Shown piece by piece: positions 21,611 through 26,094 of a stretch of 26,094 nt of DNA. The DNA comes from a virus. Position 1 is the stretch's first letter, and the number at the start of each line of letters is the position of its first letter. Made by a program: the position numbers and the translations under genes. The notes below the pieces were generated by a model, which saw nothing but the letters and a program-made list of their open reading frames with translations, was not told the origin of the DNA and ran no database searches. Where the stretch lies: IMG/VR virus record IMGVR_UViG_3300006030_000095, positions 1-26,094 of that record. One strand, 5' to 3'.

Positions 21611-22699
21611 CTAGCTTTCCATTTTCATTGAATAATACTCGCTTGGTGTAAGCCCACAAAGAAGTGCTTGCATATCTGTTGCGTTTGGATTTTTCTTTGC
21701 TTCTTCTGGTGGTACTCCCTCAATGAACACTCTCCCCGTGGGACATAACATTTTAAGGAAGTACATTTGTGGTTCTCCGAGGTCTGTGTTTATTTCCTTG
21801 CCTTCAATGAGGTAAAGTTCATTGTTCCTGTCGTCTTTGTGGACTAGCGTTGCGTTCTCGTTGATGAGTGCGAGGGGGTTGTATTTAAGTGCGACTGTTC
21901 TCTGGTCTGCTATTTCAATCGCCATTATTTCCTTGAATGTCATCTTTTGAGATACTACTTTTTCCCAAGTTTCTTTCTCAAAATGAACCCCGTCAAGATA
22001 GTAGAATCCAGTTCCGTCTTTCCAAGAAATTGCGGGCTTTTGGTCGTTTGACAACATTCCATTATCCCAAAGAACTTGTGGGCGTTCGCATATAAACACG
22101 ACATTCCCCACGAATATATTTATCGCAAAAGACCCTAAAATCCTTTCAAATAAATCAAGTGTTTCTTCGGTAAACTTCACGCCTATATATTTGGCGTATT
22201 GGTAAAATCCAAGCCACACAATCCACCAAGTAGTGTCATAAAAGTCGTACGAGAGGTTTTCTTTTTCAAGTTGTGAGCCGAGTTGTGAGTAAAGTTGTGA
22301 GTGAAGTTGTGAGCCGAGTTGTGAGTGAAGTTGTGAGCTAAGTTGTGAGTGAAGTTGTGAGCCGAGTTGTGAGTCAAGTTGTGAGTCAAGTTGTGAGATA
22401 AGTTGTGAGTGAAGTTGTGAGTAAAGTTGTGAGCTAAGTTGTGAGTGAAGTTGTGAGTAAAGTTGTGAGTCAAGTTGTGAGCCTTTTCTTTCTATTTTTG
22501 CACCATTTGTTGCAAACTTAATTAAATCAATGGTGTTTTGTATAGACTCTCCAACTATAACAATCTTCTCCTCTCCCCAAATCGTCTTGGAAAGTTCTCG
22601 TAAGTTGCTCCTGTCTATTGGCTCGCTTCCTTTAGCTACATACTTCTCAATATATTCAGGGATTTTTAACTCCTGTTCCTGTGTAAGTTTTTTAATCAT
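21611..22699 (-). CDS. DUF6745-like protein with SQLx tandem repeats
   Basis: This 362-residue protein has three parts. Residues 1-73 are a helical start. Residues 74-145 are 18 tandem copies of the tetrapeptide S-Q-L-x. Residues about 146-362 resemble DUF6745: YDTTWWIVWLGFYQYAKYIG, then the signature NVVFICERPQVLW, PAISWKDGTGFYYLDGVHF, and a late LKMLCPTGRVFIEGVP. The family is widespread in bacteria and phages, often with variable SQL-like repeats, and has no known function. The gene is followed, in the reading direction upstream, by a protein of a type that I associate with DUF6745 genes. The ATG sits one base after that gene's TAA (TAATATG). Function is not known; a repeat-based structural or binding role is possible. 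Confidence 0.8.
   Translation of the reverse strand: MIKKLTQEQELKIPEYIEKYVAKGSEPIDRSNLRELSKTIWGEEKIVIVGESIQNTIDLIKFATNGAKIERKGSQLDSQLYSQLHSQLSSQLYSQLHSQLISQLDSQLDSQLGSQLHSQLSSQLHSQLGSQLHSQLYSQLGSQLEKENLSYDFYDTTWWIVWLGFYQYAKYIGVKFTEETLDLFERILGSFAINIFVGNVVFICERPQVLWDNGMLSNDQKPAISWKDGTGFYYLDGVHFEKETWEKVVSQKMTFKEIMAIEIADQRTVALKYNPLALINENATLVHKDDRNNELYLIEGKEINTDLGEPQMYFLKMLCPTGRVFIEGVPPEEAKKNPNATDMQALLCGLTPSEYYSMKMES
22265..22480 (-). repeat. 12-bp tandem repeat coding for 18 SQLx units
   Basis: Eighteen in-frame copies of a 12-base unit encode S-Q-L-x. TCA CAA CTT/CTC is nearly constant, and in 17 copies the fourth codon has the form NNC: GAC, TAC, CAC, AGC, ATC or GGC (D, Y, H, S, I, G). The last unit has GAA. 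No stop appears in the alternative frame, which reads THNx repeats. Copy number is likely unstable by slippage or recombination. Confidence 0.95.
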
Positions 22700-22700
22700 A

Positions 22701-23033
22701 TTAGTCTCGTACCTGACTCATCTTTTTTGCGAAGTAGTCGTAGTGCTTTTTAATTACTACCTTATAAACTGAGGGGGCTATTTTGTGTGGTGTGTGCACA
22801 TCTTTTCCAGTTTTCTCGTGGAGAAGATTACCCATTTCAGGAAGTTCAATATAGGTTTCTCCGTTCCAAGAATACACCTTGAAGTCTTTTGTGGACTCTA
22901 GTGTGTGGTGATGTCCTGTTTCTGAGTGGGCAACAATATATTTTTTGTTTTCTGCTTTTAATACTGCACCCGTTGGTAATTTTGATGGCTTTAAGATAAC
23001 TTCTCCGTGTCGCACAATTTGTGGTTTGTTCAT
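22701..23033 (-). CDS. Small beta protein paired with DUF6745 (110 aa)
   Basis: This 110-residue protein has a beta-rich pattern with VRHGEVILKPSKLPTGAVL near the start and IVAHSETGHHHTLE (residues 33-46), a His-rich turn that could bind metal, followed by HEKTGKDVHTPHKIAPSVYK and a C-terminal helix. I recognise this 'GD(E)V....lP.g......HSETGH.H' layout as one found beside DUF6745 genes in other genomes, but no function is known. Translation is probably coupled to the downstream DUF6745-like gene by the TAATATG junction. It starts one base after the stop of a small zinc-site gene. Confidence 0.65.
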   Translation of the reverse strand: MNKPQIVRHGEVILKPSKLPTGAVLKAENKKYIVAHSETGHHHTLESTKDFKVYSWNGETYIELPEMGNLLHEKTGKDVHTPHKIAPSVYKVVIKKHYDYFAKKMSQVRD

Positions 23034-23034
23034 G

Positions 23035-23238
23035 TTATTTACTTAAACCTAAGAACTCTGATAATTTTTCTAGGGAGGTGTAGTTTCTAATTTTTTTTGT
23101 TAAAAAACTTCTCAAAAACTTCTTTAAACAATGCTCACCACAAACCCCCCGTACTGTTATTTTTCCACAAACAAGGCAAGGCTCTTTTCTTAATTTAATT
23201 TTCTTTGTTTTCTTTTTGTTGTTCTTGTCCTTTCCCAT
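23035..23238 (-). CDS. Small basic zinc-site protein (67 aa)
   Basis: This 67-residue protein begins with a Lys-rich stretch (MGKDKNNKKKTKKIKLRK) followed by four cysteines (C21, C24, C33, C37) that could form a zinc finger, then a helical C-terminus (FLRSFLTKKIRNYTSLEKLS). It probably binds nucleic acid or a protein partner. No family is recognised. The gap to the upstream 59-residue gene is 13 bases. Confidence 0.58.
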   Translation of the reverse strand: MGKDKNNKKKTKKIKLRKEPCLVCGKITVRGVCGEHCLKKFLRSFLTKKIRNYTSLEKLSEFLGLSK

Positions 23239-23251
23239 AATTTATTTCTCG

Positions 23252-23431
23252 TTAAGTTAGTATTCTTTCTAAACCACACTTATCACATTTCAAGGCTGAA
23301 TATGTTATAGTTGCGTGATATGTTCTCCATTCGTGCGTACACTCATAAACGCATTCATGTTCCCCTAAATAATCTTGGTCGCACTTTGAGCAATGTTTGA
23401 TTTCGCCTTCGGAAATATATTCGTCTGTCAT
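23252..23431 (-). CDS. Small zinc-ribbon-like protein (59 aa)
   Basis: This 59-residue protein has six cysteines in three pairs: C14-x-x-C17, C27/C31 and C49-x-x-C52 (CDKCGLERIL), plus histidines between them. This pattern suggests one or two zinc sites. It is acidic at the start. The ATG lies two bases after the TAA of the small membrane-protein gene upstream. Compact Cys-rich proteins recur in this early operon, possibly as transcription or translation modulators; no specific family is recognised. Confidence 0.62.
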   Translation of the reverse strand: MTDEYISEGEIKHCSKCDQDYLGEHECVYECTHEWRTYHATITYSALKCDKCGLERILT

Positions 23432-23433
23432 AT

Positions 23434-23577
23434 TTATAGTAAGCTAGTGAGTAATACTATCGTGAGAAATGTAACAGCTAAAATCGTATATGCTTTCTTG
23501 AACACATCTAACATCTCTCCCCCTGTTTTCTTTAAGTCCTCTATGAACCACTTTCGTTCTAAATGTTTTATTTTCAT
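23434..23577 (-). CDS. Small C-terminally anchored membrane protein (47 aa)
   Basis: This 47-residue protein has a charged N-terminal half (MKIKHLERKWFIEDLKKTGG) and a hydrophobic C-terminal segment (YTILAVTFLTIVLLTSLL, residues 30-47) that forms one membrane span ending at the C-terminus, a tail-anchored layout. It is the first gene of the operon served by the promoter module at 23585-23653, with a leader of about 20 bases. A membrane-targeting host-takeover or superinfection-related factor is conceivable, but no motif supports a role. Confidence 0.6.
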   Translation of the reverse strand: MKIKHLERKWFIEDLKKTGGEMLDVFKKAYTILAVTFLTIVLLTSLL

Positions 23578-23584
23578 ATATATC

Positions 23585-23653
23585 GGTTATCTTTTAATAC
23601 TCTTACTATAGCATAGCGTGGATAACACACAAGTCCTACCTGTGGATAACTAA
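23585..23653 (-). promoter_or_regulatory. DnaA-box promoter module B
   Basis: Minus strand, in order: TTAGTTATCCACAG (23653-23640, holding a perfect DnaA box TTATCCACA), TTGTGT (23632-23627), a 16-base spacer with a second near-perfect box TTATCCACG (23625-23617), TATAGT (23610-23605) with TGC before it, five bases, then TATTAAAAGATAACC (23599-23585). The same order and nearly the same spacing occur in module A at 25890-25957. It follows a terminator-like hairpin and drives the 47-residue gene. Confidence 0.65.
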
Positions 23654-23675
23654 AATACCGCTTTTATGCGGTATT
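23654..23675 (-). terminator. Hairpin terminator spanning a stop codon
   Basis: On the minus strand AATACCGC (23675-23668) and GCGGTATT (23661-23654) form an 8-bp stem with a six-base loop, followed by TTAGTT. The TAA of the 107-residue gene (23666-23664) lies in the loop. It separates two early operons, but the T-run is short, so termination may be partial. Confidence 0.55.
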
Positions 23676-23987
23676 CCTTATCTCTATTTCCTTCATTCGT
23701 AGTTGTGATTTTGCGGAAGAAATCATTTTTTCACAGCTTTTCATTTCCCTCTTTAGAAAGGCGAGTCGTTTCCCCTTATCTGTAACTCTCCACGCCATTT
23801 CGGTTGCTTTCACGGAATTATATTTATCGTGATTTGTAACATACCACTCTGCGTACTCATCTTCAAGAGTACCAGCTTCTTCTGACATACGAGAAAATAA
23901 ACCTGATAGTTGCAGTTGATATTCTGCTAAGGTGTGTGGGTTTAGATTACCCGTGAGTATTCTCTGTTTTAATTCCGTCAAGTTCAT
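23664..23987 (-). CDS. Unknown helical protein (107 aa)
   Basis: This 107-residue protein is highly charged and helical (EDEYAEWYVTNHDKYNSVKA and KGKRLAFLKREMKSCEKMIS), with no recognised domain; proteins of this pattern occur near single-strand annealing genes in other phages. It has a GGAG Shine-Dalgarno-like site seven bases before its ATG, and its start overlaps the upstream gene by 41 bases. The overlap could mean a slightly different start. It closes the first early operon, with its stop codon inside a terminator-like hairpin. Confidence 0.6.
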   Translation of the reverse strand: MNLTELKQRILTGNLNPHTLAEYQLQLSGLFSRMSEEAGTLEDEYAEWYVTNHDKYNSVKATEMAWRVTDKGKRLAFLKREMKSCEKMISSAKSQLRMKEIEIRNTA

Positions 23988-24195
23988 TTAATTCTCCTTC
24001 AGTATCTGTTTCGGGAACAGCGTCAAAGTGTTTTTTTCTTAAAAAACCCAATTCTTCAAACCAAGACTCAATAAAATAATCGGTTTTTGTTTCTCTAATT
24101 CCGTCAGGAAGACCTCTCGTACCAGCGCAAAGAAGGAACAACTGGTCTTTCTCTTTACTTGTGGGTTTGCGAACTAAATGTTTATGTTGTTTCAT
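23947..24195 (-). CDS. Unknown small protein (82 aa)
   Basis: This 82-residue protein is not recognised. It has a basic N-terminus (MKQHKHLVRKPTSKEKDQ), a middle part with aromatic residues (TDYFIESWFEELGFLRKK) and an acidic C-terminal third (VPETDTEGELNELD). It has one cysteine. It overlaps the upstream gene by four bases (ATGA) and the next by 41 bases. Position in the early replication and recombination region is the only hint of function. Confidence 0.55.
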   Translation of the reverse strand: MKQHKHLVRKPTSKEKDQLFLLCAGTRGLPDGIRETKTDYFIESWFEELGFLRKKHFDAVPETDTEGELNELDGIKTENTHG

Positions 24196-24491
24196 TTTTC
24201 TATTGGTTTTGTCAGTCCAAAAAATGTTTTGCCAAAGTTTTTTGACTTATCACATTCTTTCTTTAGGTGGTGTAGGTCTTCTGTTGTCAGTGGAGAGAGC
24301 CTGACTCCAATATAAATCACAGAAAAGTTATATCCTAAATCTTTTAAGTTATTAAAGAAATACCCTATGAGTGCCGACCTCTCGCTAACCCGCTTATTAA
24401 GTTTTGTGTTCTTGGGTGGTACACGCAAAAATTGAGATATGGAGTTTACTTTTGTTGGCACACCTTCATCATAAAGTTCCATTTGTTGCAT
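24192..24491 (-). CDS. Unknown protein (99 aa), start five bases after a -10 box
   Basis: This 99-residue protein shows a mixed alpha/beta pattern with basic patches (RVPPKNTKLNKRVSERSALI), a strand-rich centre (YNFSVIYIGVRLSPLTTEDL) and a Lys-rich C-terminus. No family is recognised. The ATG lies five bases from the TATAAT of the promoter at 24497-24525, so the mRNA would begin at or just inside the start codon; a second in-frame ATG lies three codons later (24482) and is an alternative start. The previous gene ends just before the promoter. Confidence 0.58.
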   Translation of the reverse strand: MQQMELYDEGVPTKVNSISQFLRVPPKNTKLNKRVSERSALIGYFFNNLKDLGYNFSVIYIGVRLSPLTTEDLHHLKKECDKSKNFGKTFFGLTKPIEK

Positions 24492-24496
24492 ACTCT

Positions 24497-24525
24497 ATTA
24501 TACCTTAAAAGGGGGTTTCTTTCAA
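24497..24525 (-). promoter_or_regulatory. Near-consensus promoter, likely leaderless
   Basis: TTGAAA (24525-24520), a 17-base spacer and a perfect TATAAT (24502-24497) lie on the minus strand. The ATG at 24491 follows the -10 by five bases, so the start site would fall on the A of the ATG. The -35 begins one base after the TAG of the SSB-like gene. Confidence 0.75.
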
Positions 24526-24526
24526 A

Positions 24527-24820
24527 CTAGAATGGAATATCGTCTGAGTTAATGTCTTCTTTTGGGCGTTCTATTCGTTCGGTTTCTATTTTAACCGCTT
24601 CTTTCTTTAGTGTTTCGTCTGCGACAATCGCTGGATTGGTAATTGTTAGGACATAATTTTTATCTATCTTACAGGAGAGGTATGCCCCAGAAGTTCCTGT
24701 TTTCTTCCAGCAAGCACCGATTTCTTCATATCCAGTGTCGCTCTTAAAAGAAATCTTGTAGTCTGGTTGTTTATCCTTTTCTTTCTTGTTTGGAAAGATA
24801 TTAAAGTATTCTATTTTCAT
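24527..24820 (-). CDS. DUF736-like protein with SSB-type DDIPF tail
   Basis: This 97-residue protein has a small beta domain (PDYKISFKSDTGYEEIGACWKKTG...YLSCKID) that resembles DUF736, followed by an acidic linker and the C-terminal residues SDDIPF. DDIPF is the tip of bacterial single-stranded DNA-binding protein that recruits replication and repair enzymes. The protein could act as a compact phage SSB or mimic the SSB tail. It is one base downstream of the Rad52-like gene, so the two are probably coupled in translation and in function. SSB activity is inferred from the tail and from context. Confidence 0.65.
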   Translation of the reverse strand: MKIEYFNIFPNKKEKDKQPDYKISFKSDTGYEEIGACWKKTGTSGAYLSCKIDKNYVLTITNPAIVADETLKKEAVKIETERIERPKEDINSDDIPF

Positions 24821-24821
24821 A

Positions 24822-25289
24822 TTAGTTTAAAAAATCATCTTTAGTAATAACGCCCGTTTCTTTGCGTGAACCCTTCTTAACATTACCATTTCCCTTATAT
24901 ATTTCTGCACCTATCCCCAAGTATGAGGCTATTTTTGTGAGTGCGTCTGTACCACCACCCTTCAGTGCGTCTCCCTTGTCATCGTTCGTACTTCCACCAT
25001 ACTGCTCTAATAATATATTCAGTTCTTTTATTTCTAATCTCCCGTGTACCGCAGACACATAAACACCCCTTGTGCCGCCATCTTTCAGTTTCTGCTCCTC
25101 TTTTTCGCAAGAGATGAAGTGCGTTGTGAACTGCCAACCGCCTATACCAAAGACTTCGTTTAGTCTGTCTATCACCGCCATCGGGTGTATTACGGACAAG
25201 TTTTTTCTCGTTGGATGTTGCTTGATTGCCCAACCTGGCAGTTCCTTTCCTAAGAGTTCTTGTGTCTTTTCGTCTATCGTATTTTTCAT
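24822..25289 (-). CDS. Rad52-family single-strand annealing protein
   Basis: This 155-residue protein matches phage Rad52-like (Sak-type) annealases: HPMAVIDRLNEVFGIGGWQF (residues 35-54) and the signature GSTNDDKGDALKGGGTDALT (99-118) followed by KIASYLGIGAEIYKG. These proteins form rings that anneal complementary single strands during recombination-dependent replication. It is near the start of the early operon from module A, one base upstream of the DUF736-like SSB candidate, and upstream of a NinG-like nuclease. It lies 14 bases after the stop of the 108-residue gene. The glycine-rich loop is slightly unusual (GGG for the usual GA/GAV) but all recognisable elements are intact. Confidence 0.88.
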   Translation of the reverse strand: MKNTIDEKTQELLGKELPGWAIKQHPTRKNLSVIHPMAVIDRLNEVFGIGGWQFTTHFISCEKEEQKLKDGGTRGVYVSAVHGRLEIKELNILLEQYGGSTNDDKGDALKGGGTDALTKIASYLGIGAEIYKGNGNVKKGSRKETGVITKDDFLN

Positions 25290-25303
25290 ATTAGTTTATT
25301 GTT

Positions 25304-25630
25304 TTATAATTTGTCCCAATTTACTGGTGGCTCTCCGTCATCGTATCCGTTCTGGTGGTCTTTGTCATATCCGTATGTGTGTTCTAGTTTCAATGTGGCA
25401 TATTTCTTTTGCCCAGAGCTTCCGTTACTATACATCCAGAACAGGCTTTTAATTTCTTTGATTTCTTTGGTGCAGATACGACAATCGGTGTGTAGGTCAT
25501 TGTGTGTCTGGTGTTTTTTTACCTCGTCTTCGCTGTAGATTTCTTTCTGCTTCTTCTTGGGTGAGGTAGCCCGTGAGGACTTTGAGCGGTTCGTTGTTGC
25601 AGTCGGTACAATAGTTTCCTTTTTGTTCAT
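25304..25630 (-). CDS. Unknown protein (108 aa) overlapping a zinc-ribbon gene
   Basis: This 108-residue protein has a basic, low-complexity start (TNRSKSSRATSPKKKQKEIY), a central His/Cys cluster (H40, H43, H47, C50, C53) that could bind zinc, and a Tyr/Gly/Asp-rich C-terminus. Its first 45 codons overlap the 74-residue zinc-ribbon gene in another frame by 134 bases. No earlier internal ATG near the His/Cys cluster would avoid the overlap, so either a long overlap or an undetected alternative start is real. The Rad52-like gene begins 14 bases after its stop. Function unknown. Confidence 0.5.
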   Translation of the reverse strand: MNKKETIVPTATTNRSKSSRATSPKKKQKEIYSEDEVKKHQTHNDLHTDCRICTKEIKEIKSLFWMYSNGSSGQKKYATLKLEHTYGYDKDHQNGYDDGEPPVNWDKL

Positions 25631-25721
25631 ATTGATATGGGTTAATTATTGTCTGGCAACTCACACACCTCGTCTTCGCGTTCGTTGATAAGATTGTCTT
25701 CTCGTATTTCTTTTTCGTCAT
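25497..25721 (-). CDS. Small zinc-ribbon protein (74 aa)
   Basis: This 74-residue protein has a clear four-cysteine zinc ribbon: C19-V-S-C22 and C38-T-D-C41, with a basic N-terminus (MTKKKYEKTIL) and a basic helical tail (GYLTQEEAERNLQRRRGKK). It may bind nucleic acid. It overlaps the upstream 60-residue gene by 80 bases and the downstream 108-residue gene by 134 bases, so nearly all its length is shared with other frames. The cysteine pattern favours it as the best-supported of the three overlapping genes. Confidence 0.6.
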   Translation of the reverse strand: MTKKKYEKTILSTNAKTRCVSCQTIINPYQYEQKGNYCTDCNNEPLKVLTGYLTQEEAERNLQRRRGKKTPDTQ

Positions 25722-25824
25722 ATTTTTTAAACTCTATCTTCGCTATCTCTGCACTTAATCTTTCTGCTGCGGTTTCCTCTCTCCATATCGGTTCTCCGTC
25801 CCATTCGCCCGTTATTTTTTTCAT
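25642..25824 (-). CDS. Small acidic protein (60 aa)
   Basis: This 60-residue protein is acidic and mostly helical (AAERLSAEIAKIEFKKYDEK, then EREDEVCELPDNN). It is the first gene after promoter module A, with a leader of about 75-85 bases. Its last 26 codons overlap the zinc-ribbon gene. No family is recognised. Confidence 0.5.
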   Translation of the reverse strand: MKKITGEWDGEPIWREETAAERLSAEIAKIEFKKYDEKEIREDNLINEREDEVCELPDNN

Positions 25825-25837
25825 ATTATTTCGCTCT

Positions 25838-25897
25838 GTGTTAGAGATAAGCCGAGATAACCAAAACGACTTTTCTCCAACACGGAACGGGTTATCT
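25838..25897 (-). other. Leader with two interlocking inverted repeats
   Basis: In the leader of the first early gene, AGATAACC/GGTTATCT (25855-25862 and 25890-25897) and GTGTTAGAGA/TCTCCAACAC (25838-25847 and 25874-25883, one G-U pair possible) can each form a stem. Their order is interleaved, so they form either a pseudoknot or two alternative hairpins. This could be a leader switch acting on the early operon. Confidence 0.4.
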
Positions 25898-25957
25898 GTT
25901 AATAGATATATTATAGTGTATCTTTTACATAATGCAAGCCCGTCTGTGGATAACTAA
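25890..25957 (-). promoter_or_regulatory. DnaA-box promoter module A (first early promoter)
   Basis: Minus strand, in order: TTAGTTATCCACAG (25957-25944, with a perfect DnaA box), TTGCAT (25937-25932), a 16-base spacer, TATAAT (25915-25910), five bases, then TATTAACAGATAACC (25904-25890). It begins directly in the stop codon of the cut-off membrane gene and drives the early operon. The order and spacing match module B except for one base between box and -35. Confidence 0.68.
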
Positions 25958-26094
25958 TGGTACTTATCTAGTATAGAAAACCCAGCACCGATTACAACGC
26001 AGAGGATGGCAATCCACCCGTAGATACTTAAGTGTTCCCCTGCGAGGCTTATGTTTATTGGGCGTGTTCCTTGATTTATAAGCGTGAAGATTAC
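25954..26094 (-). CDS. C-terminal part of a membrane protein, 5' end cut off
   Basis: The frame enters from the right edge and ends in TAG at 25954-25956, giving the last 46 residues. They contain one clear hydrophobic span (YGWIAILCVVIGAGFSIL, about 18 residues) ending just before a short polar tail (DKYH), preceded by a partly polar strand (LINQGTRPINISLAGEH). It would be an integral membrane protein with its C-terminus shortly after the last helix. The stop codon lies in the conserved start of promoter module A. No family is recognisable from this fragment. Confidence 0.55.
   Translation of the reverse strand, partial: VIFTLINQGTRPINISLAGEHLSIYGWIAILCVVIGAGFSILDKYH

Noticed and set aside
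22183-22473. Minus-strand frame coding for THNx repeats
   Set aside because: It is the same 12-base repeat read in another frame; the SQLx frame continues into a recognisable domain on the far side.
22265-22480. Possible CRISPR array
   Set aside because: The units are 12 bases long, contiguous and in frame within a long gene, with no spacers.
1-26094. Alternative genetic code with TAG or TGA read as an amino acid
   Set aside because: TAA, TAG and TGA all end genes at tight junctions throughout, and no conserved gene is interrupted by an in-frame stop.
1-26094. tRNA genes or integrase/attachment site
   Set aside because: I found no cloverleaf-like sequence and no recombinase; TTCGAA-type matches fall within the capsid and scaffold genes.

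Overview
The window is a stretch of a tailed double-stranded DNA phage or prophage (Caudoviricetes), probably from a metagenome. Nearly every base is coding, every gene I accept lies on the minus strand, and genes abut or overlap by a few bases. Recognisable phage genes are large and small terminase, portal, scaffold, major capsid protein, a head-tail connector-like protein, tail or fibre proteins, a Rad52-type annealase and a NinG-type nuclease. I see no integrase, polymerase, lysis gene or tRNA. The host cannot be named. The code is standard (TAA, TAG and TGA all end genes), A+T is moderately high, Shine-Dalgarno sites are sparse, and several strong sigma70-type promoters sit so close to the ATG that leaderless transcripts are likely.

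Transcription runs from high to low coordinates. (1) 26094-19194: a cut-off membrane protein, then an early region of small proteins, many with paired cysteines, around a Rad52-family annealase, a DUF736-like protein with an SSB-type DDIPF tail, a NinG-like nuclease and a DUF6745-like protein carrying an 18-copy SQLx repeat. Two matching promoter modules, each with DnaA-box sequences, start operons at about 25.9 and 23.6 kb. The region ends with a cytidylyltransferase-like/cupin fusion and a phosphomannomutase-like HAD protein. (2) 19193-13356: a control region with two promoters and an inverted repeat, then TerS, TerL, portal, a small protein, scaffold and capsid, closed by a strong intrinsic terminator. 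(3) 13295-5665: an insulated cassette with its own promoter. It holds three small unknown genes, five glycosyltransferases of at least three folds (GT-A, GT-B, GT-D), a GNAT acetyltransferase, a methyltransferase, an extended SDR dehydratase, a DegT-family aminotransferase and a 38-residue Com-like zinc ribbon. (4) 5664-1: a fresh consensus-like promoter restarts the structural module: connector, small proteins, a repetitive structural protein, beta-rich tail proteins and a glycine-rich fibre cut by the window edge.

Read together, the sugar genes suggest a phage-encoded route to an acylated 4-amino-4,6-dideoxy sugar. A cupin of the mannose-6-phosphate isomerase type, a phosphomannomutase-like HAD protein and a nucleotidyltransferase could make NDP-mannose. 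The dehydratase and aminotransferase would give a perosamine-like sugar, the GNAT could acylate it, and the glycosyltransferases could attach it to the virion or the host envelope. This is inference from families and gene order.

The main points for follow-up are the self-contained glycan cassette between capsid and connector genes, the unusual nucleotidyltransferase-cupin fusion, the duplicated DnaA-box promoter modules, the likely leaderless promoters, and several genes under 60 codons.
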